Source of the DNA: Cololabis saira
Taxonomy: Eukaryota > Chordata > Actinopteri > Beloniformes > Belonidae
Assembly: GCF_033807715.1 (NCBI RefSeq)
Contig: NC_084591.1
Span: 29,290,590 to 29,354,589, forward strand
Direction: 5' to 3'
Length of the DNA stretch: 64,000 nucleotides
Below the pieces are notes generated by a model. It was not told the origin of the DNA, did no database searches, and saw nothing but the letters and a program-made list of their open reading frames with translations. Of the stretch, positions 23,820 to 36,713 are shown one piece after another; the first letter of the stretch is position 1; every line of letters starts with the position of its first letter. The position numbers were made by a program, and so were the translations under genes.

Positions 23820-24476
23820 ACCAATATTAGGGTTGCCACCTTTCAGAAATAGAAATAAGGGACGCCCTGATTTCAGCAGCGCAGGAGCCAAAAAAAAGCC
23901 CCAAAACTTCTAAACTGAATAAAAATGTGTTTATTTTATATGAAAAAACGAAATGCTTTGATTTAAAGTTTAAAGTGCTTTAATAGCATTGAACTTGCAT
24001 GACTGTACAGACAGACAACCATACTAGCAACTGAAATATCCTCCTATGCTATGTATGTCCACATCGGCCCAGATGTAATATAGCCTACAGGTGAATAATA
24101 TGGTGTAAAAGTTAATTTATTTCAATAATTCAACTAGAATATGGTGTAAAAGTTAATTTATTTCAATAATTCAACTAGAATATGGTGTAAAAGTTAATTT
24201 ATTTCAATAATTCAACTAGAATATGGTGTAAAAGTTAATTTATTTCAATAATTCAACTAGAATATGGTGTAAAAGTTAATTTATTTCAATAATTCAACTA
24301 GAATATGGTGTAAAAGTTAATTTATTTCAATAATTCAATTAGAATACGGTGTAAAAGTTAATGAAAATACGGTACAAATCGTGTCCCGTATTAGTTCAAT
24401 ACGGGACGCAACATTTTTTTCTCAAATAAAGGACAATTCCGTATTTTACGGGACGGGTGGCAACCCTAACCAATAT
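23820..24476. mobile_element. hAT-type MITE with 8-bp target duplication
   Basis: The element proper is 23828-24468 (641 bp). Its ends are perfect 13-bp inverted repeats, tagggttgccacc and ggtggcaaccta-type on the right (reverse complement tagggttgccacc). The flanking 8-bp duplication accaatat is exact (23820-23827 and 24469-24476). These features place it in the hAT superfamily. The subterminal 'gtattttacgggacg' and 'gtattagttcaatacgggac' form short secondary inverted repeats. There is no transposase; the interior carries a 41-bp minisatellite. Confidence 0.92.
24096..24362 (+). repeat. 41-bp minisatellite, about 6.5 copies
   Basis: The unit containing 'atggtgtaaaagttaattta' and 'tttcaataattcaactagaa' starts at 24101, 24142, 24183, 24224, 24265, 24306 and 24347, an exact 41-bp period. 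The first five copies are essentially identical; the last two have single changes (caatt, tacgg). There are no spacers, so this is a tandem array and not a CRISPR. It lies inside the hAT MITE. Confidence 0.97.
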
Positions 24477-27400
24477 ACTAGAGGCAGAGACCAAAACTCT
24501 CCTACTTCTGTTGAGAGTAGTTCGTGTTGCATTGGTAGCCAACTGGTACCGACTGGGCTACAACCTGAAACTAAGTAAGTGCAGAGAGTCCTTTTCTTCC
24601 CTCCTCTCTCTCTCTATTTTTAACACTTTCTGTACACTTACAAAGGTAAAATTGTCTGGGTTCCTCAGTAGGGACTCAGTCTTGTCAGAGGCTCAAAATA
24701 ACAAATATTCTCACGCTGGTCGCTCGCTCTCTTAGCTAACATTGGTGGCAGTTAGGCTCAATATTATATTCATGTATCCATTCTCACTCAACACTGCTTT
24801 GATTCACATAATTGTGTTCCCTAACAATTTTTTACACTCATCTAACAATAGACTTGGGAGTTGTTTAAACTCCAGAATGTCTCTTTGACCTGACCTAGAT
24901 TATTAAGGAAACAGGACTCACCAACATGCAGTTATATGTCTGTGAAATATTCAGTCATGTTGCTTTAAAAAAAAAAAAACCTGTGTACGAGAGCAAACGT
25001 ACTATATTCAACCAGTATATTGTACATGGTCATATTACCAGGCTTTAGCTGAGTGAAACATTGCTGGGTTAAATTAAGCCATGAGTTGTTTGAGGATGAA
25101 GTGTATTTGAATAAAGCAGATTAAGATTGAGCTGCATGCTTTATGTGATTATACACTGCATATGAAAAGAGGCTGCCTCAACACGTACATTTAATGCCAC
25201 ATACTGTATATTTAACTAAAACACCCCATCCTGCATTTCACTAAATGCAGTTTGACAAGAGTTGGATGTTATAATTATACATTAAGGCGTGAACATCAAT
25301 GTATTAATAATGCAGAATATGTTTTTCACAGTATGTTGAGGCTTTGCTCTGGGATATAAGTGTTTTCTGGCTTACATGAAGCTATCATACCAGATTTTTG
25401 TTCATCACAGAGTTTGTGAACCATCATTCTGAGATGCCGACCACCAATTAGCTTGAGCTGGTTCAGTACACTCATCCAGAACAGTCTAACAAATCTATTA
25501 AAGACTGCAGATCAACTTAGACGGTAGATTCTGCCTCTGATAAAACTGCCAATGCCATTCGTCTTATCAAAAGCTGAGACAGGCATCTAATCACGCCGCC
25601 TCAGGACAGACCTGGAGGTCAGATTGCCGCACCCCGTCCTCCCGTCGGGCCAGTCCAGAGCAATTACCACTGGTGCTTCCCACACAGACCTGTGTCACCG
25701 ACACAATTAACAAGCTCCGGAGAAGCACGGGCGACCAGAAAGGGACAGACTGTGTACACAGCATGAATGATGAGAGGAATGAGGTCGGACGTGGGGAGAG
25801 ATGAGGAGATGGAGGGGAGAACACGAGCTGGTCACGCCGGGTTGCTAGGCTTTGGTGGAGGGTCAGCGTGGGCCAATGTCAAACTAAAAAACAAACTCAC
25901 ATCTTGAAGATTTTAAACCAACATGTCACGGACATGTGTTTATTTATCTTTAAAAAGAGAACCAAATCTCAATATTATTTTATTTTTATATATTAGTGTA
26001 AAAACAGAGCGTTTCTGTTCCAAAAACCCTCCGGGTGGACGTCTTCAAAGAATGCCTTGCGAACACTATTTTCTGCCTCCTTCTCCTCTGCATTCAGCAT
26101 TCATCTTTGTTGTGGGGATGATTCATCTGGGCTGCGATAGAGCTCAGTACAGTGCAGCTCCCACAAGAAAAGATGCTACGTGTTATCTAGGTGAGATGTT
26201 CATTTTATTCTGAGACACCTTCCATTATCAACTGGAGGTGTCCCGGCTCCTTTCCACTGCTGCCACACATCTCGATTATCACCGTCTCCATTACCCTGAA
26301 ATAGACCGCTTTTATTCTTTTATCCTTTTATCCATATTGTGCTTGAAGTGAGACACTGTATACATTGCAAATGAAAACAAAGCTTTTGCTTTGAGTGTTA
26401 GCTTTAATTTACCTCCATTACTCATCGTCTATCAGTCTGTAATGGAAGGGAATATAGGTATTTCATTTTTATCATCACATTAAATCAGGTAATACTTAAT
26501 GTGCATTTTTAAGTTTTAAATCCGTCAATCCGTTTAAGTAAAAACAAAAAAATAGCTGAACTCTAGTGTGAACCTCTCATTTATTGTTCTCCTTGGTCCC
26601 ACACTGTTTTCCTTTCCTGTAGCTCCACTACTTGCCCAAGGAGGATGCCAGAGTAGACTCCACAGAGGTTAGAGACGGAGGCCTGAAGGTGTCTTTACTG
26701 AGTGGAGGATGAAAGCGCCACGGAGGCTGCCCGGAGGAGAGATGGATTCTTCGGCCCGTCACATTTCCACCCAGTCATTGTTCATGAGCCCCGCTGCCAG
26801 ACAGCTGTCTGTACCCGTCACCTCTGACGGATGCCTACTGCCAGTCTCTGAGACGATCCACACTCCACGTCACCGTCTTATCAACTGGATCTCGTAAGAG
26901 CCCGAGAAAGAAAGAACAAAAAATTGATGAGCGGTGGGAAAAGATTGATTCAGTCTGTTGCTGTTGCCAAGTTGTGCTTTAGCCTTTTGTGAAGTGAAAA
27001 TATCAAACGAGGGAGCATCTAATCCTTTATGGACCTGAATGGCAAATGGACTGAATTCATAAAGCACATTTTAAGTCTTGTGAATGCGTCAAAGCAGCTT
27101 TCATTCTCCTGAATTCAAGACGCGAAGATTAAAGTGGGATCGGTCAGTAAAAATCTGGGTTAAAATCCTTGCACCAATGCCCATTTTCCTGTTTTTTTTT
27201 TGCATGTGTGTGTGTGTGCGTGTGTGTGTGTGTGTGAGAGTATGTGCACGCATTGACGCCAAAGGGAAAGATAAGATGGTGCATGAACTGAGACCAGAAG
27301 TAGCTTCTTTTGAATAGTAACAAGAATGTGCAATTTAAACAAGAACGGGGGTGTGGGTCTCTGCAGGAAAACGGTCCAATTTCACAGGCTAATGCGTATT

Positions 27401-30400
27401 CTCTAAAGTGCTTTACAGCACACACATGCACACATGCATCTGAGGGGCGATGGGTGGTCTATTATTAGCTAGATTTCCCATTTTTCTGCCAGCTCTTTAA
27501 TGCTGATAAACAGAATCATTAAGGCCTGTCATGGTGGGTTGGTGGAGCTGCTCCATTAGCGTGAAACCACAGACTCCAACTGTCTTCTTAAAATGAGGCC
27601 AGAAAAACGGGCTCTATTAAAGGCGGCAATCAAAGCTGCATCGCGACCAGTAAGCAAGTCACGCAGCCGACCCAATCTCACAAGCCATGAAGCAATAAAT
27701 TCATGTCAGTGCAGATATCCAGTCTTTTTTTTCTTTTCTTTGCCCCATCAGGAACAAAAGGAGGTCTTTCTGCTGCGCTTCGGTTTATTCACGCATCCTT
27801 GTGCCTGTGTGAGAATATGCTCAGCGATGTGGACCTGGGAGAGCAGGTGTAATTGGCTGTGGGGAGAAAAAAAAACAGAACCTTTCGGCCTCGCTGCCTA
27901 AATGAGATCAGACAATTTTCTCTTCATTTCCCTTGACAACACACATATTGACCCCATTCAGGTTTGTTGTTGTTGCTCCAGGACATAAAAGCACATTGTT
28001 TTTGTTCGCGCCCATGCTAAGTTCACTTAAATCGGACACTCTAAAATATGAACGCACGAGGAGACATTTCCAGAGTGGTTTAAAGTGCTTTGAAGCTCGG
28101 TCAGCAGGCAATGACTCAGTGATCGCTGAAGATCAGAAGTTAAATCCATTAGAGGATGTAAAATAAGACGTTACCACCTAGGTAGCAAGGACAGCGGTTA
28201 AATGACTATCCCCCAATCAATATGTCAAAGCCAGTATCTCAATTTACAGGCTGAAAGGTCATTCTTGGCGAGATGAGGCGGCTCAGGTAGAAAACAGGTG
28301 CGATGCTAATGCATCCAGGACGCTGCGTCTCTGTGGAGAGATGCGACAAAGATAAACGAGCTGCAGAGAGACAGGCTTTCAAATCAAGGTTATGAGGTGA
28401 TCAAAGTTGTTTCTGGCTTGTTTCACTTCAGATGTATGGACCTTTGCACTCAGTATTTATTTAAATGCGTCTGTGTAGAGGCACAGGTGCTAAAGAGGTC
28501 TGCTCTCAAATCTCTTATTCCCAGTCCTATCTGGGTGTGCTGCTACTTTGAATTTTAATTAAGGAAACTCTCCCTCTCCTTGGTTATACGTCAGGGCGAA
28601 TCATCACTTTTTCCAGCCTCCTTCAATCAGAACTCTTAGTGACTCCGTTTTCAGATGTGATGTTTGCAAAAAAAACAACTCAAATGACAATGAATAAAAC
28701 AGAGGCATGAATGCCTTCAGCATCCAGTCTAAGAAAAAGACATTTTTTTTTAATGATTTAATGATTTTTTTTCAGATTTAAGACCAAAATAGACAAATAA
28801 ACATGAGATGGTTACAGACTTCTGTCAGTCTGTTGTCCCAGTAGAATACACACAGAATACTTGCTGCTTTTCCAATAGGCTGCTGAGACGACAACATTTC
28901 CCTCGAGTAAGTATACGACAGAGCATCTTAGTGCAAAGCTACAGCAGTAAAAAGTGGCCCGCATATTATCAGTGATCTCAGTTACAAATTTAAGGCAACA
29001 GAATCGATCATAATAAAAACAAACTGCTGATATGTAGTAAGACTTGCGGCAGTACATCATGTGTGAAAGTTGTGGCCGAGCGGGTCAAGGTAGAAAGTGC
29101 ATGCGTCTCCGGACGGTAATCCGTCATGTGGTGCACACTGGCCAGGAGTAATGAGCCTTAACGCTACAGTACATAGAGAGTTGAGAAATGCAGGAGGCCA
29201 TAGTCAAATTGCAGTTCGATTTTTATCTAACACACTCAGCAACATTCACCAATCAATAGATGTCAAGATGTCTCCTGATTCTGATAATAGATCTGACAAA
29301 CAGAAGGAGGAAGTGCAAACAAATATCTACAAGGATTAGGAAACATCCGGCAGGGCTGAGAGGAAAGGCAAAGGTGAGAGTACAGCATGAAGGAGAGCTC
29401 CTCTTCCATCCTATAGTTCTTTGAAAACCCCAGAAAAACTTCGTAAAATATTCTCTGCACAACATAAGGCATTGTGGCGTCTGAGCTGCTGTTCCCTTTC
29501 TAAGTCTGAGTGTCCAGAGAGCCTAAACGGTGGAACCAAATTCATACTGTGAATAAATGAAGAGTGAAAAGCACCGTGTCACACATTCCCCCATTCCTGA
29601 CATCTGTGGAGCTCGACAGATGTTCTGCACGGCTCCTCTCCGACTCAGCCAGGCTCACCAGAAAGTCCACCAGCCGACTGGTTGTGGAAATTAAGCCTGA
29701 TGGTAAATGATTGCACATGACTTGCATGCTTCAATAAAAGAAAAGTTTGTGGTGAGTGAGGAATTAAAAAGTTCGAGTAGGAGAGATGTGGCCATCCATA
29801 TTTGTCACGGCAGCCTCCTTCAAGGTCAGTTCCCTCCCAGAGAGAAGAGAAGGGAGGGAGGGAGGGAAAGAGATGAGTGACAGAGAGGAGGCCAGCTTGA
29901 CGGCTCAACGGTGCTGACAGCGGTTTAAAACAGATCGTCAAGGACAGGGGGATGTGCACGCTGTCTGCTCTGCTCATATCAGGGGGCGTGCTCCATGGAC
30001 GGTCCAGAGTCGTTGTCTTCAAAGTTGTGTGGGTCCAACGGGTTTGCTCTCGGCTCTGGCAGTCTGGAAAAGAAACGCATATCATATCATATCATATCTC
30101 CATAAACCCCCCCTACCTAAATATAAATTATGTAAATACAATAAAACATTTGGGAAATGTAATCAGCTCTAGTCAAGCTACACCTTGAGTAGAAATCATC
30201 CATTCTGTCGGTTTTATATTAGCAGCTCTAGTCTGACAGGCAAAGTGACACCTAAATTACAGGGACCTGTAAGAATCCCAGCCAGGCTGATGGATTCAAT
30301 TTCACTGCAGACAGTCTACACTAATCATATGCTCTAATTGGACAAGGTTGTGAGGGTGACGGAGCGCTGATGCTCCGCGGGAGGCAGCTCTCCCGCGACT

Positions 30401-31741
30401 TCTCTCCATCGCCATCCCTCCATGTTTATTATGGGGTTCCCACTAAGTATACAGTACTGCAATCCATTTTCAAAAGACTGCGTGTCAGCAGCTTTTTTCC
30501 AGACGTGCACACATCCATCCATATGGGGAGGCTGTTTAAGTCAATGAAATTCAATGAGCTTTAAAAGGTATGCCATTCAATCTTACTGTTCAAATGCTTC
30601 CTGTTAAACCAATTGCATCTTAAAACCTCAGAGAGTTACTATGTATTTTTATTTGTGTATTTATTCAAGAACAAAGGGGGAAAAGTTGAAGGACAATCTG
30701 ACATGGCAGGACTCACTTCTATATTAAAATGTATATATTTAATACTTCTAGCTCAGGGTCGGAAGATATATATTTCTAAACAAAATACAGTTGTTCCCAG
30801 TTTAAGCCTTTGGGATCATTTTCTCTCCCACCATTAGTTAAGCTTCCATACAAACAGTGCAAATGCCTCGACACTATATTGGCAGTAGTTCATGACAACC
30901 AACAGAGCAACAGATCATTTGAATATAGCACAATATTATCTACCATGCAAACTGTAATGACACAGTTGATCAAACAAATTAATCATCTCCAAGACAAGCA
31001 CAGTGAGCAAAGCCAAAAGCTAAACACATACTTGCAGAGCAAAAGTGGACAAAAGGCTTGTACAGGCAGTAGCACGATGTCAGAAAAAAACTCATTGTTA
31101 CGAAGAGTCTAATGATTCTTATGTGGATACAAAAAAATCCTTTCAACAAATGCAGTTAAGATTGGGTAGCTGAGCAGATGATGACAAAACCTTTGCTAAA
31201 TAAAAGAAATGCAGACAATTATAGAGCAAACAAAAAGTTACAAATTGATACTTGGTATGAAATGCGATGAGGGACAGTCTGTTTTGAATTCTGTGACTTT
31301 GGCTAAAGGACTGCGAACGCTGAGTCTAAAGTTGTGTTCGGCTTGTACAAACAAAAATGCACCTGGCTTTTCCAATTTCTGTTCAAACAAACAGAACCTT
31401 CGTCTTTTAGTCAACATTTGGAATAGTAATAAAAACAAGAGATTGATTTTGTTTTTCAAGAAAGACTTGAAAACGAAATTCCAAAAAAAGGATTTAGTTT
31501 CATTAGAGGTTAAGAGCACTGAAGGGATGCCGTCTGACTTACACTACCAGGAAACACAATTATTTCAAAACTTGACAGTAGGTGGTGCCCTGGACGTCAA
31601 CAGGTGGATTATGAGAATAGCATGCCAGCTGCAGTGTTGAAAAAATGAACTTCAGTCCATATTTTTGGAAAACATTTATTCTTTTTTGGAATCTGTAAAA
31701 AAAAAAAAAAGAATAAAAGACCTGATATGTTTTTGATACAT
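24477..31741. other. Long gene-poor stretch
   Basis: About 7.3 kb without a recognisable exon or transposon terminus. It contains a (GT)n tract at about 27204-27236 and an (ATATC)n run near 30077-30097. Two adjacent plus-strand frames (30810-31112 and 31209-31640) are the longest but show no known domain. A short tRNA-like motif at 29069-29090 is listed separately. Confidence 0.55.
29069..29090 (+). other. tRNA-Leu/Ser-like 5' fragment
   Basis: 'gttgtggccgagcgggtcaa' resembles the 5' half, including box A (TGGCCGAGCGG), of eukaryotic class II tRNAs (Leu/Ser). No box B (GGTTCGAATCC-like) or cloverleaf was found downstream, so it is not a functional tRNA gene. It may be a decayed tRNA-derived SINE head or a chance match. 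Confidence 0.3.
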
Positions 31742-32165
31742 TATCCATCCATCCATCTCTGCTTTCAGGTCATGGGGGCAGGAGCCTGAGTACAGTCCAA
31801 ACCACCTTTTCCTAAAGTTCCAGGAGAATACCAAGGCATCCCCAAGCCCCCCAGGAAATGCAATCTGTCCTGGGTCTGCCTCTGGTCTTCCACCCCGTTG
31901 GACATCCCTGAAACATTTCCCCACTCATCAAGGGGCCGTCCTTAACAGACGCCCAGGCAACCTCAACCGTCTTCTAGTGATGAGTAGAAGTTGTGACTCC
32001 CAGTACCGGAGCTTTGCTCCTGACTTGTAAAGGACAGTCTAGTCACCCTATGGAGGGAACTTATTTCATCTGCTTGTATCGGCAATCTCTGTCTTTCTGT
32101 CACCACCCCATAGTTCATGACCACAGGAGGGAAGGAACACGGATCCGGTGTTTAAATAATGTTAT
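31742..32165 (-). mobile_element. Rex3 (RTE clade) LINE, 3' fragment
   Basis: Minus-strand 3' end. 'ccatccatccatc' at 31745-31757 is the reverse complement of the (GATG)n tail characteristic of Rex3. Inward, 'cttatttcatctgcttgtat', 'tttctgtcacc' and 'tagttcatgaccacagg' match the block also found in the longer Rex3 relic at 46450-46560. No intact frame remains. Confidence 0.75.
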
Positions 32166-35100
32166 CCTGTGACTTCCATCTCCTATTTCTTTAACAAGGA
32201 CACAGTCATATCCATCCTTTCTCTGAAAACTACATTTGATCCATCTCATCACCCCCCCCCCCCCCCCCCTCCCCAAAAAAAAAAAAAGTTTGATAATAAG
32301 ACTTTCTGTGAGTTGCTTCCCGAGTATTCCCGTCTGACATTTTTCTGCTGGCAGACAGAAAAAGCTTTTTTCCTCTCTTTTTGCACCTCCTCGAGGAACA
32401 CATTATCACAATGTAAAACTCAAACAAGGCATCTCGTCTGAAAATGACACCATAATGCTTTGGATCACACACTACAGTATGTACACCTGCAATGAGAGCC
32501 TTTCAAAATGGAATAAATCACTTCCAGAAAGGTTAGTGATCAAGCACTACTCAGCACTTTCAAGTGCTTACAAAGCAGGAACATAATGCACAGAAACAAA
32601 TAATAAATACCACTTGGCATGAAGTCCCAAATATGTATTGCCAAAGGCAATGATGAAGTTGGACAAGAGTGTACACCCGCATTCAGGGTTAATTACTCTA
32701 TAGTTATAGCACCTCTCATAAGTGTGCAATTAAGACATTAACTATGCAGTAGTGCTGTCGATTCAAATCCTTGGCAGATTTGCGCATGCACTTCCATCCC
32801 ATCCACATGATCAGTTTTACTCCAAACTGTCTACAGCATCAAACAGGTTGCGTGCTCTTCTGCAGAACTGCCTACTTAAGCCGTCGTGAGCTGATCCGCA
32901 TGGCTTCATCCTGTCTGATGTGGCGTTTGTGGTAAAATACTGGTAAATGTATTTGCCTGAGCTAATTTCATCTCAGATCATCTCAAGTCAAGAAAAACAG
33001 TCACCCTGGTAGTTTAAAATCAATTTAGACATATATGTATATGCCATAACGTGAGGTCTATGAAGGCAAATGAACCATTTATATTCAGAGGGTCTTCGCC
33101 CCCTAGGAACCAGGATGTAATAACTTATTTATCCACCTGCAGAAAAAATGCCATTTCTTGAAAGAGAATTGCAGTGAGTATTTGGAAAAACTTAAATATA
33201 AAACCAAATGCCAGTGGGTAGCTGATATATTCCCTTTAAGTTGACATTTTTGCTTTGCTACGTTTTTTTATTCCGTTCATATTCCATGGCCGCAGAAAAA
33301 AAAAATGTTTTTATGTCTTTGTGTGTGTCCTAACGACTGGCTTCTTTCTGTCCATGACTTATTCATAGGCTTTAATGCAGTTGATGTTTTATTGATCAGA
33401 AACGATCATTGCCTCCTCCCCTTGATGTGACCATGACCTGTGGAAAAGACTCGAGCTGATGACGGGGCGGCCGGCCGCAGAAATGGCCTGGGCTTCGGGG
33501 AAACATACCAGCTGCGCTATAAGTGATGGATGGATAACAACCTTTGAGCATGGGAATTTGGAATATTGTGAGCTTGTGTGTTAGAGAGAATGAGAAAGAG
33601 ATAAGAGTTTAGCTAATACTGATTGAGTGGAACAAAGCTTATCTTCCAAATGTCTCATCTCTCAGTACAACACCAAAGTCCTTCTCCCCAAAAGCCCTAA
33701 AATGAAACCATCACTCATTGGAGGAAAACCCTGGCCTCTTGTGAAGAAAACAGAGGGTGGGAGTGTACATGATCCTGCCTAGAATTTGACTTTTGTCTTC
33801 CTCATTATATTCCCGTTTTGGCATCAACCCCATGGAGCTCGCTGTGAGATGGAGGAGGGAGGGTTCCTTGCCCTGATTAAGTCTGAATTCCCTGCTCTTG
33901 GCAGAGAAGCTGCAGGACTCCTAAGTCCTCATCCAGAAACTCCCCCATCATGCTGTGGCAGCCTTGCCAGGCTTGATCCAGCCTCATTGCTATTTGAATA
34001 ATCACACTGCAGTGGCTGGGATGGGTTCAATGACTTGAAAGGTGTGTGTATATAAAGATGGAGAGATGAAAACATAGGGAGCTGAGGAACAATCTGAGGG
34101 TTGCTGATTAGGGAGGGAAGTTTTTGACTAAACGATGAAGGTAAATGAGAACAAGGCTGTGTGCTACAACTCATGGTGATCATTTGCATTCCCAAAGGGT
34201 TGTTACATCATCCAGGCGTATTTGAACACAATAGACGGCTGAACCCATTTCTAAAGCCCTGGGCCTTGTAAAGTTTGGCCTAATGACAAAGGAAACTTGA
34301 TGGTTATTGATAAGAGTCAACATGGGCCGACCTTACTGTACCTTGACTTTCCATCAAAGAAGTGTATTCTCCTCCTACTCGATGAAGTAAAAATAGAGGA
34401 TGACTTAATACTACAAACAGCTTTTGGGCAAGGATTAAGTGAAAGGAAGGGATTAGGGAAAATCAGATCAAACTGATGAAAGAAGTGCTGATTATTGATG
34501 ATGTGAGCTGGGAGGAGGGAATTAAAAAACAGCTATTGATTTGTAGAGGATGACAAACTCATGCAAGATAAAAAAGGAAAAGACATAATTGACTATCTGT
34601 ATGGTAATACTGGATCTAACTGCCCACTGTCCTGGAAAGATTTACATCCTTCTCTCTCACTTGCAATCACATCTGCTGATTTCCTCTCTTCTCTTAATGG
34701 ATCGAGTTCTTTTGTTTCATCTGCTGTCTTGTCCAGGAGTATGTAATTTATAAATAGCCCCTGAACGTACCTTTCTAGCATACCTATGATCTCACCAACC
34801 GTTTACATTGTAATCATCTTAAAAGTTAAAACTTCAGATATAGAGGCATCCTAATGAGGAGAAATGTGCAGGAAAAACTAAGAGCAGCAAAGAAATAACA
34901 CAGATAAAGGAGGTTTGTCCTTTGATGATCAGTGAACAAAAGGAGGGGAGGCAAAGTGATATCAGGAGAGTGATATTATCTTCATTCAAACTTGTTGCTG
35001 AGACATGAAAAAAGGAGAGGTGATGCCCAGGTCTGAAAGCCATAGTAAATAGATTTCGCTGAAGCGTCTATTAAAGTTCCACTGTTGCAAGTAAATCAAT

Positions 35101-35439
35101 CCATGATGAAATGCAGAGCTTTTTTTTTTTTTGTGTCTTTTTCAGGCTGAAATACCAAGAGCAGTTTTAAACACCCCGCTATCATCAAACAACCTTGTTG
35201 TGTGTAGAGACATGACAAAAAAGTACAGTCTCTGAATAGGTTTTGATCAGGACAAGATTAAAATTAATCTTTTTTTTTCCTAGGTTGTGAAATTATGTGA
35301 ATAAAACCTTGGATGAATAACTATACATTATGTATTACACTGTGTCTTTTATCAAGTCAAAACTAAGCAAACATGGAAAAGCAGTTTGTGTAAAACTAAA
35401 TACAAGCCATTACTCAATAGCTTGAAGGGGCCCTTTTAG
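32166..35439. other. No recognisable gene
   Basis: Non-coding. A C-run directly followed by an A-run at about 32251-32287 is the only notable simple repeat. Frames near 33786-34195 show no known domain. Confidence 0.55.
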
Positions 35440-35760
35440 CAGAAACAACTCAGAGTAATCTTTTTTTTGGTGACATAATTGGTCTCTAACATTTTGTATT
35501 AATTTTGGACCATGCCTCATTGCAGTATTGCATCAGATCATTGAGTTTTGTAGACATTTGTTTATGGACAAAACTCCTGAGGTCCTACTATAGCATTTTA
35601 AACCACGATAGTCTGGCGTTTGACTGGGCCATTGCACAGACTCTTTGCTTTTTAGACATTCTGTTGAAGAGTTGGCATCTACAGTTAAAGATTCTGAAAC
35701 CTGAACAGAAGACGACACTCAAATGATTCTTTTGCAAGGTAGATGTTTTTGCTGTTTTGT
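35440..35760 (-). pseudogene. Tc1-like transposase relic, minus strand
   Basis: On the minus strand the frame includes TECLKSKESVQWPSQTPD, matching the Tc1 block before the third catalytic residue (..EWLK.KR..VLQWPSQSPDLNPIE). The sequence decays directly after SQTPD (YRGL in place of LNPIE), so the catalytic glutamate is lost. The plus-strand reading 'gcgtttgactgggccattgc' is the familiar antisense of this block. It appears to belong to the same family as the relic at 55830-56345. Confidence 0.7.
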
Positions 35761-36465
35761 CGACGGGCTATGGCAAAAGTTTAATTTATCAGTTAGCTCT
35801 ACAGGTAGCTAAATGGGACTTAGTGAAAACTCACTGGTGGTTGCTGTCTCCCCACTGATCGCCTTCCTGGAGGACCAAGTGAACATTGTATTTTGATGAT
35901 TAAAAATGATGTCCAAGCTGTCATGTTAGTCTATGTCCAAAATAACACAGAAAAGCTTGTGCGCTCTGTGTGCTCTGAATTTGGGCACACCATAGGTCTG
36001 GGTAATGTACTCGCAAATATCCAGTGTAACAGTCTTTGTGAGGAAATATCTATTCTTCTCTTTTCCACCTCCAAAACAGACAAACAGTTGTTGCGTCTCT
36101 CTCATGGAAGGTGCGCTCCTAAACCCGAATCGCGCAAACCCGAAGCGCATGATGAGATGAGGTCTCTCCTGCTCCTCCATTTGCACAAATTGATTAAACC
36201 AAAACAAACTAAGCAAACGTAATTCATTTGGTAGATAGAGTCCAGTTACTACACAATAGCCTACAGTTCAGTTGGCCTAACGTTACACTCCCCGAAAAAG
36301 TGTCGGGTCTGACACATCCACAGCATTAATTATGCAGGGCAGGCTGCGAGAGTGCGGATGGGTTTTATTAGAATTTACACATTCACCGGCTAGTTTGCAA
36401 AATAGCCGTTTTTCTACATTAACCGTAACATATATATACATACCAACAACCATTATTCATTGCAT
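35761..36465. other. No recognisable gene
   Basis: Non-coding sequence between a Tc1 relic and the iterated-motif cluster. Frames here show no known domain. Confidence 0.5.
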
Positions 36466-36713
36466 TATTACATTTGTGGGAAGTTATTACAACATTGAAA
36501 GTTGAAGATTTTCACTTCCCCACAAACGTAATAAATCTCTACAAACGTAATAGTTATTACATTTGTGGGAAATCGCGTGTTACGTTTGTAGTAGGCAGCG
36601 ACTATTACGTTTGTGGGAAATGTATTACATTTGCAGGATTATTACATTAAAAGCTGCATATTTTTATTACGTTTGTGGTTTATTAAGTTTGTGTGCATTA
36701 TTACATTGGCAGG
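36466..36713. repeat. Cluster of an iterated TATTACRTTTGTGGG motif
   Basis: About ten copies of a 13-15 bp motif within 250 bp, in both orientations: forward at 36466, 36555, 36579 (partial), 36603, 36623, 36665, 36680 (variant) and 36699 (variant); reverse at 36518 and 36538. Spacing is irregular, so it is not a simple tandem array. Variants differ mainly at R (A/G) and in the last four bases (tggg, caggt-type). The function is unknown. It may be the interior of a repeat element or a clustered protein-binding site. Confidence 0.85.

Noticed and set aside
24096..24362. Regular 41-bp repeats resembling a CRISPR array
   Set aside because: Units are contiguous with no spacers, lie inside a hAT MITE and are in a vertebrate genome.
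25591..26213. Possible exons around 25.6-26.2 kb
   Set aside because: Frames are short, without recognisable domains or convincing splice pairs.
29645..30085. 146-codon minus-strand frame
   Set aside because: No recognised domain, no supporting splice or promoter signals, and composition typical of a chance frame.
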